The position numbers were made by a program, and so were the translations under genes. The notes beneath the pieces are model-generated. The model searched no databases, was not told the DNA's origin, and saw only the letters and a list, made by a program, of their open reading frames with translations. Shown in pieces: positions 24,168-35,660 of a stretch of 60,986 bases of DNA; the first letter of the stretch is position 1, and each line of letters starts with the position of its first letter. Origin of the DNA: an uncultured Chthonomonas sp. GTDB taxonomy: Bacteria > Armatimonadota > Chthonomonadetes > Chthonomonadales > CAJBBX01. Location of the stretch: assembly GCA_903885605.1 (NCBI GenBank), contig CAISJD010000163.1:1-60986 (forward strand), read 5' to 3'.

Positions 24168-25138
24168 CTTCGCTCCCGCCCAGATAGCCCTAGGTAGGAG
24201 AAGAGAACCACGGCCGAGCCGGCGGCGAAGAGATACTTCCAAGCCGCCGGCATGGCCGAATGGGAGATGAACGCCTCCACGAAGCCCGCGAAGATGAGCA
24301 GCGTGATCGTGCCCAGCACCAGGACGGCCGAGTCGCGGGCGGCGCCAACCACCGCATCGCGGCGGCGTTGGGCTCCGGGGGCTAGAACGGCCCAACCCAG
24401 CCCCAGTCCCGCCCCTCCCGCAATGAAGATTGCCGTGAGTTCCGTGATCCCATGCGGCAGGATGCCCGGCCAGAAGGTGCTGTGCTGGTGGGCATGGGAC
24501 ATCATGCCCGCGAAGGCGCCGAGGATCAGGCCGTTCTCGAAGAGGACGATCAGCGTGGGCACTCCGAGCAGCACCCCTGAGGCGAACGCCAGAAACGAGA
24601 CGCGGATGTTGTTCGTCATCAGCGTTCCGGCGAAGAGCCCCGACATGGCATGCGGCGTGGGCTTGCTGACCTGGCCTGCCATCCACTGGTCCAGCGACGA
24701 GCGCATGGGGCTGCCGGGCGGCACGAACAGGTCGATGTTGCCCTTGGTAGCGCTTACGAGCGCGTAGGCCGCCAATGCGCCCACGGCGGTTGCGGCGAAG
24801 GCCGCCAGGATGAAGGCGACGCGCCGACGCACGGTGGCCGGAAAGTCGCGCAACACCAGAGACCGAACCCCGCCCCATTCGCGAGTGGCAGGGGCGTAGA
24901 GCAGCGCGAACGCCCGCGATACGAGCGAGTTCAGGTGGGCCACCAGGCTGGGCGTCGCCGCCTGGGCGCGCGCCAGGGCCAGGTCGGCGGCGACGCGCCG
25001 GTAGAGGGGCCCGATCTCACGGACAGAGCCTCGCGGCAAGCCGCGCAGAGAGCGTCCGGCGCGCTCCGCTTCGATGAGCAGCCGCTGCATCCGCTCCCAT
25101 GTGGCCTTACGGCTCTCCACGAAGGCGCGCTCATCCAT
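24164..25138 (-). CDS. SpoIIM/DUF95 family integral membrane protein
   Basis: 324 residues. Soluble N-terminal helical region (1-100), then about five or six TM helices (starting near 105, 190, 215, 255, 285 and 305). The conserved LPHGITELTAIFIAGGAGLGLG motif region (about 230-250) marks the SpoIIM/DUF95 family. Despite the name, the family is common in non-sporulators, typically beside RDD proteins and MoxR/DUF58 genes. Here an RDD gene is divergent only 44 bp away, matching that association, but MoxR and DUF58 are absent. Function unknown; an envelope role is inferred. Start ATG 25138, weak SD. Confidence 0.82.
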   Translation of the reverse strand: MDERAFVESRKATWERMQRLLIEAERAGRSLRGLPRGSVREIGPLYRRVAADLALARAQAATPSLVAHLNSLVSRAFALLYAPATREWGGVRSLVLRDFPATVRRRVAFILAAFAATAVGALAAYALVSATKGNIDLFVPPGSPMRSSLDQWMAGQVSKPTPHAMSGLFAGTLMTNNIRVSFLAFASGVLLGVPTLIVLFENGLILGAFAGMMSHAHQHSTFWPGILPHGITELTAIFIAGGAGLGLGWAVLAPGAQRRRDAVVGAARDSAVLVLGTITLLIFAGFVEAFISHSAMPAAWKYLFAAGSAVVLFSYLGLSGRERS

Positions 25139-25182
25139 GGCGTGAGGTAACCTGAGCAGAACTCCAAGCCGAGAAGGAACCC

Positions 25183-25971
25183 ATGAGCAGGACCATCAGG
25201 CTGACAACTCCCGAAGGCGTGGAAGTGGACTACGAGCTTGCGGGGCTCGGGTCCCGGTCGGCGGCGGCGGCGCTGGACCATCTGATCCAGTTGGGCCTGC
25301 TTGTTGTACCCGCCATCGGGGTCCTTGCCATCGCCGGAGCGCTGAACGGGCTCGCCGCAGGTCGCCTCTCCGATGCGCCCATCTGGGCTTCCGCCGTGGT
25401 CGTGGTCTGGTCTTTCCTTGTCTTCTTCGGATACCATGCCTTCTTCGAGGTGGCCTGGGCGGGCCAGTCCCCGGGCAAACGGCGGCTCGGATTGCGCGTC
25501 ATCCGTATGGGCGGCCGTCCGCCGGACGTACTTACGGCGACGATACGCAACCTCGTGCGTATGGTTGACCTGATCCCGCCGCTCTACGGTATCGGGGCGC
25601 TTTCGCTGCTCTGGACCAGGCGCTACCAGCGGCTGGGCGACCTTGCCGCAGGCACCCTCGTCATCAAGGAGCGGGGCTTCGGAGATGCGCTCGGCGGCCG
25701 GCTGCAGCCCGCGGGACCGGCAGTGGCGGCATACATGGAGGCGCTTCCGGATCCGTTGGACCTCCAGCATGACGAGTTCCTGGGCTTGCTTCGGTTCACA
25801 GAGAGGCGATCTGAGCTGGCCATCGTCGTTCAGGCGCACGTCGCCATGCGCCTATGCCTGCCGGTGCTGCAGAGGCTGGAGCTGGACTTGCCGGTGAACG
25901 TGCAGTGGGACTACGCCGACATCGCCGAGGCCATGGCGCGCAGCCACGTGAGGCAGAAGGGGATGATCTAG
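25183..25971 (+). CDS. RDD family membrane protein
   Basis: 262 residues. The RDD domain occupies about residues 20-170: a first helix with AAALDHLIQLGLLVV (degenerate RDD motif), a second with VVVVWSFLVFFGYHAFFEVAWAGQSPGKR, and the RNLVRMVDLIPPLYGIGALSLL region. A soluble C-terminal tail of about 90 residues follows. ATG with GAAGGA 4 nt upstream. Divergent from the SpoIIM/DUF95 gene with a 44-bp shared intergenic region, so the two are probably co-regulated. The end overlaps the convergent ABC ATPase gene by 4 bp. Family function is unclear; some RDD proteins act in ion exchange. Confidence 0.82.
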   Translation: MSRTIRLTTPEGVEVDYELAGLGSRSAAAALDHLIQLGLLVVPAIGVLAIAGALNGLAAGRLSDAPIWASAVVVVWSFLVFFGYHAFFEVAWAGQSPGKRRLGLRVIRMGGRPPDVLTATIRNLVRMVDLIPPLYGIGALSLLWTRRYQRLGDLAAGTLVIKERGFGDALGGRLQPAGPAVAAYMEALPDPLDLQHDEFLGLLRFTERRSELAIVVQAHVAMRLCLPVLQRLELDLPVNVQWDYADIAEAMARSHVRQKGMI

Positions 25972-27230
25972 CCGATCGCCAGGAGGCAGGCCGCCGTGGC
26001 GTCGTCGGCAGTCGATGACATCCCTACGAGCTCGCGCCAGAGCGCCCCGGCGACCTCATCGGCGAAATTCCGTTCGTCGAAGCCGCCGGGGTTCACCAGC
26101 ACTACCCGCGTCCCCGCCTTCGCGGCGGCCAGTGCGATCCGCAGGTTCGCCACGTTGCCGTGCCCGATGGCGACCTCCGTGACGATCAGCGCGTCGGCCT
26201 TGAGCGCCAGCTCCTGGCCCGCCGCCTCGGCTTCGGGGCCGATGGCTGAGAAGGGCTGCTCGGTGGCGTGCTCGATGCCCAGGGCCGCCGCGGTCTCCTG
26301 GTCGCCGTCCAGCAGGTTGAGGACCCCCGCGGTCACCTCCGCGCCCTGCCGCCACAGCGCTGACAAGGTTGCCGCTCCGCTTCCGCCGCCGCAGATCACA
26401 TGGACCCGCCGGCTCCGGGCGCTCTCGCCACGGGTCCGCGCCTGTGCCGAGACGAGCGGCGTGCCGAAGAACGGGCTTCGCGCCACAAGCATGGAGGCCC
26501 CGTACGCGGATCCGAGGGTCTCCGGCGTCAGGACCTGCTCCGGCGGCCCATCGGCGGCCAGCGATCCGCGGACCATCAACAGCAGGCGGCTGCAGGCGGC
26601 GGCGGCGCTGTTAAGGTCGTGCATGGCGGCGATGACCAGCGCATTGGCCGAACGCGATACCCCGGTCAGCGTCTCCAGCACCTCGCGCTCATGGCTGATG
26701 TCGAGGTTGGCAGTGGGCTCGTCGAGCACGAGGATGGGCGCCTCCTGCGCCAGCGCCCGCGCGATAAGTACGCGCCGATGCTCCCCGCCGGAGAGGGCGT
26801 TGGCCCGCCGGTCGGCCAGGTGCAGGATGTCCATGGCCGCCAGCGCGCGTCGGACCGCACGGGCGTCGCCGGCGGCGTCGGAGCGCTTCAGGGCCCGTAG
26901 CGCGTGCCGGCCCATCCAGACGACCTCCTCAACCGTGAAGTCGAACAGCGCAGGCTCAGACTGGGGCACGAACGCCATCAGTGTGGCTAGTTGGAGGGAC
27001 GAGTAGGACCGGAGCGGCTTGCCAGCCAGGACCACGGAGCCGGAGCGAAGCGGCAAGGCCCGCGTGAGGGCGCGCAACAGCGTGGACTTACCTGCGCCGT
27101 TCGGACCGATGAGGCCCACCACTTCGCCGGCGGATGCGGCAAAGGTGATCGCCGAGACCACGGGACGAGGCCCATAGCCCGCTGAGAGGTTCTCTGCCTC
27201 GATGAGCCGTCCGGCCGGCGGTGCGTTCAC
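25968..27230 (-). CDS. ABC transporter ATP-binding protein, FecE/BtuD type, with a C-terminal Rossmann-like extension
   Basis: 420 residues. ATPase domain (1-255): Walker A GPNGAGKST (42-50), Q-loop FVPQSEPALFDFTV, signature ALSGGEHRR, Walker B ILVLDEPTANLD, switch His in AAMHDLN. This set is typical of iron-siderophore/heme/cobalamin importers. An additional domain (about 270-420) starts VHVICGGGSGAA and includes LLDGDQETAAALGI and ATEQPFSAIGPEA; I recall similar extensions in archaeal-type BtuD proteins, so cobalamin transport is favoured. No permease or binding-protein gene is adjacent. Follows tyrS by 26 bp on the same strand. A cobalamin adenosyltransferase gene elsewhere in the window fits. 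Confidence 0.78.
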   Translation of the reverse strand: MNAPPAGRLIEAENLSAGYGPRPVVSAITFAASAGEVVGLIGPNGAGKSTLLRALTRALPLRSGSVVLAGKPLRSYSSLQLATLMAFVPQSEPALFDFTVEEVVWMGRHALRALKRSDAAGDARAVRRALAAMDILHLADRRANALSGGEHRRVLIARALAQEAPILVLDEPTANLDISHEREVLETLTGVSRSANALVIAAMHDLNSAAAACSRLLLMVRGSLAADGPPEQVLTPETLGSAYGASMLVARSPFFGTPLVSAQARTRGESARSRRVHVICGGGSGAATLSALWRQGAEVTAGVLNLLDGDQETAAALGIEHATEQPFSAIGPEAEAAGQELALKADALIVTEVAIGHGNVANLRIALAAAKAGTRVVLVNPGGFDERNFADEVAGALWRELVGMSSTADDATAACLLAIG

Positions 27231-27256
27231 TGGATGCTGCGCCTGCGGCGAGGCGG

Positions 27257-28483
27257 CTACCCGCCCTCGACCTTGACGAACCGGCGGCTACCCACGCGGA
27301 CCACGGCTCCGAGCAGGTCAGCGACCGGTATTTCCTCCGCAGGATCGGTGACCTTGCGATCCTCGATCTGAACACCGCCTTGCTGCACGAGCCGCCGGGC
27401 CTCGCCCGTACCGGAAGCCAGGCCCAGCGCAACCAACAGGCGGCAGACCCAGATGGCGCCCTTCTCGCCTGCCTCGGCGGGCAGCGGCTTCGTGGGTATC
27501 TCCTGCGGCCGCTGCTTCTCGGAGTAGACGCGGCGGAACTCCTCGTCTGCGCCCTCTGCGGCTGAGGCGTCGTGGTAGATCGTGACGATCTCGCGGGCCA
27601 GGCGGCGCTTCACGTCGCGCGGGTTGGCGGTCCCCTGCTCTGCGCCCGTGACCAGCGCCTCAACCTCGGCGTCGGGAACGTCCGTAGTGAGGATGAAGTA
27701 GTCGCGCAGCAGGCGGTCGGGAATGGACATCACCTTGCCGAACATGGTGTTGGCCGGCTCCGTGATGCCTATGTAGTTGCCCAGCGACTTCGACATCTTC
27801 TGGACGCCGTCGAGGCCCACCAGAAGCGGCATGAAGAGGCCGATCTGCGTGTCCTGACCGTACTGGCCCTGGAGCGCGCGGCCGGTCATGATGTTGAACA
27901 TCTGGTCGCTTCCGCCCATCTCCACGTCGCTCTCCAGCACCACGGAGTCGTAGGCCTGGCAGAGCGGGTACATCAGCTCGTGGAGGCCGATGGTCTGGTT
28001 CTCGCGGAAGCGGCGAGCAAAGTCGTCGCGCTCCATGATCTGGGCCACCGTGGTGCGGCCGGCGAGCATGATGACCTCGTGGAAGTTGAGGGCGCCGAGC
28101 CACTCGCTGTTGAAGCGAACCGACGTCCGCGAGGCATCCAGGATGCGGCAGTACTGGTCGGCGTAGGTGCGGGCATTGGCGTCGACATCGGCCCGGCTCA
28201 GCTGCTTGCGCGTCTCGCTCCGGCCCGACGGATCGCCGATCATAGCCGTGAAGTCGCCGATGACGACGGTGACCTCGTGGCCCAGGTCCTGGAACTGGCG
28301 CAGTTTCCGCAGCACGACGGCGCTGCCGAGGTGGATGTCCGGCGCGGTTGGATCGAGGCCCAGCTTGATGCGCAGGGGTTTGCCCGTCTTCTCGGCCTTC
28401 TTCAGCTTCTCGAGCAGGCCGTCCTCGGGCTTGATGTCGGTGGCGCCGCGCTTGAGGAGCGCGAGTTGCTGGGTGATGTCCAT
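27257..28483 (-). CDS. tyrS: TyrS: tyrosyl-tRNA synthetase
   Basis: 408 residues. Class I synthetase charging tRNA-Tyr. The HIGH-like motif is HLGS (51-54), the KMSKS motif is intact in VQKMSKSLGNYIG (about 225-238), and a C-terminal S4 RNA-binding domain spans about 340-405 (AIWVCRLLVALGL onward). An ATG start fits the family; AGGAGG lies 12 nt upstream, slightly far. It has its own near-consensus promoter (28548-28577). No T-box leader is visible in the 60-nt leader, so tRNA-sensing control is unlikely. The ABC ATPase gene follows 26 bp downstream. Confidence 0.97.
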   Translation of the reverse strand: MDITQQLALLKRGATDIKPEDGLLEKLKKAEKTGKPLRIKLGLDPTAPDIHLGSAVVLRKLRQFQDLGHEVTVVIGDFTAMIGDPSGRSETRKQLSRADVDANARTYADQYCRILDASRTSVRFNSEWLGALNFHEVIMLAGRTTVAQIMERDDFARRFRENQTIGLHELMYPLCQAYDSVVLESDVEMGGSDQMFNIMTGRALQGQYGQDTQIGLFMPLLVGLDGVQKMSKSLGNYIGITEPANTMFGKVMSIPDRLLRDYFILTTDVPDAEVEALVTGAEQGTANPRDVKRRLAREIVTIYHDASAAEGADEEFRRVYSEKQRPQEIPTKPLPAEAGEKGAIWVCRLLVALGLASGTGEARRLVQQGGVQIEDRKVTDPAEEIPVADLLGAVVRVGSRRFVKVEGG

Positions 28484-28547
28484 GTGCCGGCAGGACCTCC
28501 TGTGGTGCCCGGCCGTGCCCGCAAGAGGGGCTCCGCCGGGGAGGCTG

Positions 28548-28577
28548 AGTATAGCAGAGGGGCCGACCGACGGTCAA
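28548..28577 (-). promoter_or_regulatory. Promoter of tyrS
   Basis: Minus strand TTGACC (28577-28572), 18-bp spacer, TATACT (28553-28548); predicted start near 28541. The -35 abuts the terminator of the upstream mannosidase gene and its T run. Confidence 0.78.
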
Positions 28578-28611
28578 ACGCGGCCCCGCCCGAACATGGG
28601 CGGGGCCGCGT
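28578..28611 (-). terminator. Terminator after the GH38 gene
   Basis: Perfect 14-bp inverted repeat (28578-28591 / 28598-28611, ACGCGGCCCCGCCC and its complement) with a 6-nt loop, 11 nt after the mannosidase stop, followed by TTG on the minus strand. Confidence 0.8.
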
Positions 28612-28622
28612 CGGACCGGCTA

Positions 28623-31730
<3,108 letters not shown>

Positions 31731-31788
31731 TACGGTGCCTTTCGAGTAGTCTTTGGTCGGCTGGGCGGCGCCTCGGGGACGCCTGCCT

Positions 31789-32856
31789 CTACGTGTCGAT
31801 GCGAACGCCGCTATCGACCGAAACGTTGAACGGGATGCCGCCTTGACGGCGTATGGCCTCGGCCACCTCGTCCTGTCGGCCCGGCGCATAGGCGAACATG
31901 CATCCGCCGCCGCCTGAGCCGTTCACCTTGCCGCCGAGCGCTCCGGCCTCCATGGAGGCGTCGAGCATTCGCTCAATCTTGTCGGTGGATAGGTCCAGGC
32001 CGTCGCGGAGCTGCTCGTGGTGGGCGTAGAGCAGCGGGCCAAGCTCGGAGAGATCGCCGGCTTCCATGGCCGCCTCGGCAGCGCGGGTCAGTTCGCGGTT
32101 CACCAGATTGGCTCGTACCCGCCGGGCGAGGAGCGGATCCAGCGATGCAAGGTGCGGCTCGGCCTCGTCTAGAGGCGTCTCGCGGAGGCTGAAGCCGGGC
32201 AAGCCCTGCTGTATCTGCCGAACGCCCTCGGCAACGTCGGCGCGTCGTGACCGCAGGGTCTCGATCGTGGCCTTCGGCTGCTGAGAGTGCCCCAGCACCA
32301 GACCGCCCAGCCGAACGTCCCACTGCTTGGCCCCGTAGGGCGCCACCGTGTCTATGCTCAGGACACCGCCCATGCCGGCGCAGTAGTGGTCCATCATGCC
32401 GCCGGGCTCGCCGAACTCCGCCACCTCGGCTTGGTGGCCCAGTCGGGCCAGGTCCTCGCCTGTGTAGTCGCTGAACCGGTCCGCCATGGCCAGCAGGTAG
32501 CCCAACCACATCACGACCATGGCCGATGAACTGCTGACGCCCGCATTGATGGGGATCGTGCTGCGCATCTCAAGGTCGCCGCCGCACTCCCATCGGACGC
32601 CCATGCGACGCAGGACATTGATGGACGACCGCAGGTAATCGCGCCCCACCACGTAGCTCTGGTCGCTACCGAGGTCGAGATCAACCGCGTCGTTAATGTC
32701 GGGCATCCGAAGGCGTACCGAGGAGCCGGGGGCCGGCTCGCCCCTGATACCGATGCGGAGGTTCACGGCGGCCGCCATAACGGGCAGGCCGAGATAGTCC
32801 TGGTGCTCGCCGAAGAGGCAGATGCGGCCAGGCGCACTGACACCTAGAGCTTTCAT
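31789..32856 (-). CDS. GHMP-family sugar kinase (galactokinase/mevalonate-kinase-like)
   Basis: 355 residues. The N-terminus has APGRICLFGEHQDYLGLPV, the galactokinase-like GEHxDY motif; motif 2 is INAGVSSSSAMVV (ATP binding, about 105-118); motif 3 is GGKVNGSGGGGCMFAY near the C-terminus. It phosphorylates a small sugar or polyol. The exact substrate cannot be read from sequence; galactose, mannose derivatives and heptoses are candidates. ATG 32856 is chosen because upstream sequence is not conserved. There is no SD, but a CATAAT box ends 6 nt upstream, fitting leaderless mRNA. It is first gene of a unit with the GH38 mannosidase and divergent from the TPR/YfhO genes. Confidence 0.85.
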   Translation of the reverse strand: MKALGVSAPGRICLFGEHQDYLGLPVMAAAVNLRIGIRGEPAPGSSVRLRMPDINDAVDLDLGSDQSYVVGRDYLRSSINVLRRMGVRWECGGDLEMRSTIPINAGVSSSSAMVVMWLGYLLAMADRFSDYTGEDLARLGHQAEVAEFGEPGGMMDHYCAGMGGVLSIDTVAPYGAKQWDVRLGGLVLGHSQQPKATIETLRSRRADVAEGVRQIQQGLPGFSLRETPLDEAEPHLASLDPLLARRVRANLVNRELTRAAEAAMEAGDLSELGPLLYAHHEQLRDGLDLSTDKIERMLDASMEAGALGGKVNGSGGGGCMFAYAPGRQDEVAEAIRRQGGIPFNVSVDSGVRIDT

Positions 32857-32862
32857 GCGCCC

Positions 32863-32868
32863 ATTATG
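32863..32868 (-). promoter_or_regulatory. -10 box for a probable leaderless GHMP-kinase transcript
   Basis: CATAAT on the minus strand, 6 nt (GGGCGC) before ATG 32856; no clear -35 and no SD. Confidence 0.4.
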
Positions 32869-32908
32869 GCATAGGGGAACGGCCACGCCTTCCAGGCCAA
32901 ATAGCCTA

Positions 32909-32937
32909 TTGCGGTCCTGCTCAGCCCGTGCTATGAT
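32909..32937 (+). promoter_or_regulatory. Promoter of the TPR-YfhO unit
   Basis: TTGCGG (32909-32914), 17-bp spacer, TATGAT (32932-32937); predicted start near 32944, giving an 88-nt leader. Confidence 0.65.
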
Positions 32938-33031
32938 TGACTGAGCGTAGAGTGTCGCGCGCCGGTGAGCGAGCGCCTGCCTGAGCCACGAGTGGCTGGG
33001 CCACCGCACTGCGCTAAGGAGGATCGGCGGC

Positions 33032-33382
33032 ATGCCAGACCCGAACCCGCACTTGCTTCGCGCCATACAGCTCAAGCAAGATGGGCAGTACGAGCCTGCC
33101 ATGGACGAGATCAGGTTGGCCCTGCAGGACTCGCCGGATTGCCCGGACGCCCTCCACCAGATGGGGCTCATCCAGGGCTTCACCGGGGAGTTCGACGAGT
33201 CGATCGAGACGCTTGCCCGGGCGGTCCAGGCAGACCCACGGAGCATTCAGTACCGCCTTGACCTGGCGCTATCGTACAGCATGCTCGGCATGGTGGATGA
33301 AGCCAAGCAGGAGTTCAACGGCGTGCTGCTGCTCGACCCGGGAAATGACACAGCCACCAAGAACCTCGCCTTCTTTGACTGA
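33032..33382 (+). CDS. Small tetratricopeptide-repeat protein
   Basis: 116 residues, almost entirely three TPR units (about 5-38, 39-72, 73-106), with typical W/L, G, Y, A and P spacing (ALHQMGLIQGFTGEFDESIETLARAVQADP). TPRs mediate protein-protein contact; no enzymatic role and no signal peptide, so it is a small cytoplasmic adaptor. ATG with AGGAGG 9 nt upstream and a good promoter. It overlaps the start of the following YfhO-like membrane protein, suggesting coupled translation and possibly a joint function. Confidence 0.82.
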   Translation: MPDPNPHLLRAIQLKQDGQYEPAMDEIRLALQDSPDCPDALHQMGLIQGFTGEFDESIETLARAVQADPRSIQYRLDLALSYSMLGMVDEAKQEFNGVLLLDPGNDTATKNLAFFD

Positions 33383-35660
33383 CGCGCAACCCCGCCGACG
33401 ACCTGCCCACCCCCTTGTGGCCGTGGGCGTCCTGTTTGCGGCGCTGTCCTTCCTGTACCTCCTCCCTGCCATGTCGGGCGGGCGGGTCCTGCTGCCGTGG
33501 GGCCTTGCCGCCCGGTTTGAGCCCTGGGCCTCCGAGCAGCCTGATGTGAAGCCCGGGCCGTGGGACCCGCTCGTCTACGACGGGATCGGCCAGTTCTACC
33601 CGTGGCGGGCCTATGGTTTCGGGCAGATGCGTCAGGGCCGCATACCGTTGTGGAACCCATACCAGATGTGTGGGCAGCCGTTCCTGGCCAACGGGCAGTC
33701 GGCGCTGCTCTATCCCGGCAACGCGGCCTTCTGGTTCATGCCGACCGGGAAGGCCTTCGCCGCCACCGCCTGGCTCCACCTGACCCTGGCCGGCCTGTTC
33801 GCCTACGGCCTGTTACGCAAGCTCGGAGCTTCGACGGGAGCTTCGGTGGCGGCGGGGATCATCGTTACGTTCTCAAACTGGCAGGCAGCCTGGCTGCATC
33901 TGCCAACGTTCCTATGTACGTCGGCATGGATGCCGGCGGCGATGTGGGCGTCGCTGAGCGTCGTTCGCGACCGCTCCCGCGCCGCCTGGCTGGGTCTCGC
34001 CTCGGCGGTGACGATGGCATTGCTGGCCGGCCACCTGCAGGTCGCGGTCTACGTCGTGATGGCGGCTATGGCTGCGGCGCTCACCGCTGCCAGGGGCCTG
34101 GGACTGCGGCACGCGGCGGGTGCGCTCGCCCTGGCCGTCTCCGCGCCGGCGCTCGCCGTGCTGATTGCATCGCCGCAGCTCTCAGCCACGCTGGACCTTG
34201 CGCGCCGATCACACCGCTCCGGAGGCGCCACCGCGGAGGGCTACGCCGCCTACACCGCCTATGCCGTGGCGCCGGCCGGGGTGATGGGCCTCATATCGCC
34301 GGGGCATGCCGGAGTACCCACCGACCCGGAGCGGCCGTACATGGGCGTCACTCGCGGGAAGATGCTCTTCAACTACGCCGAGGGCGCCTGCTACGTCGGC
34401 CTGCTGGCATTGCTGCTCGGCGCCGTCGGGCTGGCGGGTCGCGGTGGTGGCTTCATGGGCCTCCTGGGCGGACTGGCGTGGTCCATCGCGCTCGGAACGC
34501 CGGTGGCGGCGGCGCTCTACTTCGGGGTGCCGGCTTTTTCCGGGTCCGGCTCTCCCGGGCGCATCCTTGTGATCTGGTCGTTAGCCGCGGCGGGGCTGGT
34601 CGCCGCGGGGATCGACTGCGCCATACGCGGCGTCGCCACCAAACGGTTGGTCGCCGGCGTGGGCGGGGTACTGGTCCTCGCCGCGCTGGCCTTTGCCGCC
34701 TCGTGGCGCGCCGCCGCCGAGCTACAGACGTCAGTGGGCTGGGGCCAGGCTCCGGCTATGGCAGCGTTGGCCGCACTCGGGTTCGGAGCCCTGTTGGCCG
34801 GCAAACGCCTTTCGCTCGGGCTCCGCCACGGCATCGTCTGCGCTGTCCTGGCGGCCGACCTCTTCGCCGCGGGCATGCCGCTCTACCACACCGCGCCTGA
34901 GGCGGCGGTCTATCCGGCTTCGCCGACCGTCGAGGCCATCAAGGCGCGGGCCGGCCACGGCAGGGCTGCTGCCGTCAACGCCTCGTGGTCCTTTGCCGGC
35001 CCCAGGGCCGCACTCCCACCCAACGCGGCCATGGTCTACGGTTTCCGCGATGTCCAGGGCTATGACTCGCTGATGCCCGCCGCCGTGAAGCGCACGCTGA
35101 CCGAGGTGACCGGCGCCGATCCAAGCCCGCCCGAGGTGGGTAACATGGTCTTCCTGCGGCGCGAGGCCGCTCCGGCTGCCGGGAAGCTCGGGGCCAGCCT
35201 CCTGTTAACCCGCGCCGATGAGCCCTCGCCGGCCGCGTTGGATGGCCGGCCCGTGCCCCTGGGCGCCCTGTTCGGCGTTCCGGTCGCAGGTGGCGGCAGG
35301 TGTGTGCTCCAGGGGCCAGACGGCGCGCCGCGCGGCGACGTCATATGGTTGGCCGATACGCCGTCCGAGGTGGCTGTTGAGGTCCGGCCGGCAGGCGCCG
35401 CGACGCTCGCCTTGCGCGACACTCCCTACCCCGGCTGGAAGTGCACGGTGGATGGGGCGCCGACACGTTGGAGCCCGGCCGGTCTGTCTCGCACTGTGGC
35501 GCTCCCCCCAGGCTCCCATCGCGTGGCCTTCCGGTTCGTGCCCGAGCTCTTCCAGGTGACGCTCTACCTGGGCATGCTGGGGATGGGCCTGTTGTGCGGA
35601 GTGGCGGCGTTTCGCCTCGGCGGCATCACCGCAGGCGGATCACGCGCTCCTCGGTCCTGA
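33345..35660 (+). CDS. YfhO-like polytopic membrane protein (probable GT-C glycosyltransferase)
   Basis: 771 residues from ATG 33345; TTG 33375 is an alternative and would overlap the TPR stop by 8 bp instead of 38. First TM near residues 25-45, then the periplasmic-loop motif IPLWNPYQMCGQPFLANGQS with YDGIGQFYPWR before it, typical of YfhO/GT-C proteins; about ten further TM helices to residue 500; a soluble C-terminal domain with TPYPGWKCTVDGAPTRW and PPGSHRVAFRFVP; last TM near 740-760. Family members are linked to glycosylation of lipoteichoic acids or other envelope glycans; the substrate here is unknown. The 3' end overlaps the convergent Hsp70-like gene by 35 bp. Confidence 0.8.
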   Translation: MTQPPRTSPSLTDAQPRRRPAHPLVAVGVLFAALSFLYLLPAMSGGRVLLPWGLAARFEPWASEQPDVKPGPWDPLVYDGIGQFYPWRAYGFGQMRQGRIPLWNPYQMCGQPFLANGQSALLYPGNAAFWFMPTGKAFAATAWLHLTLAGLFAYGLLRKLGASTGASVAAGIIVTFSNWQAAWLHLPTFLCTSAWMPAAMWASLSVVRDRSRAAWLGLASAVTMALLAGHLQVAVYVVMAAMAAALTAARGLGLRHAAGALALAVSAPALAVLIASPQLSATLDLARRSHRSGGATAEGYAAYTAYAVAPAGVMGLISPGHAGVPTDPERPYMGVTRGKMLFNYAEGACYVGLLALLLGAVGLAGRGGGFMGLLGGLAWSIALGTPVAAALYFGVPAFSGSGSPGRILVIWSLAAAGLVAAGIDCAIRGVATKRLVAGVGGVLVLAALAFAASWRAAAELQTSVGWGQAPAMAALAALGFGALLAGKRLSLGLRHGIVCAVLAADLFAAGMPLYHTAPEAAVYPASPTVEAIKARAGHGRAAAVNASWSFAGPRAALPPNAAMVYGFRDVQGYDSLMPAAVKRTLTEVTGADPSPPEVGNMVFLRREAAPAAGKLGASLLLTRADEPSPAALDGRPVPLGALFGVPVAGGGRCVLQGPDGAPRGDVIWLADTPSEVAVEVRPAGAATLALRDTPYPGWKCTVDGAPTRWSPAGLSRTVALPPGSHRVAFRFVPELFQVTLYLGMLGMGLLCGVAAFRLGGITAGGSRAPRS

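Noticed and set aside
24164-25138. SpoIIM homolog as evidence for endospore formation
   Set aside because: The DUF95/SpoIIM family is widespread in non-sporulating bacteria, and no other sporulation gene is in the window; the RDD neighbour points to the general envelope context.
28484-28547. T-box leader for tyrS
   Set aside because: The predicted leader is only about 60 nt and lacks an AGGGTGGNACCGCG-type T-box and specifier loop.
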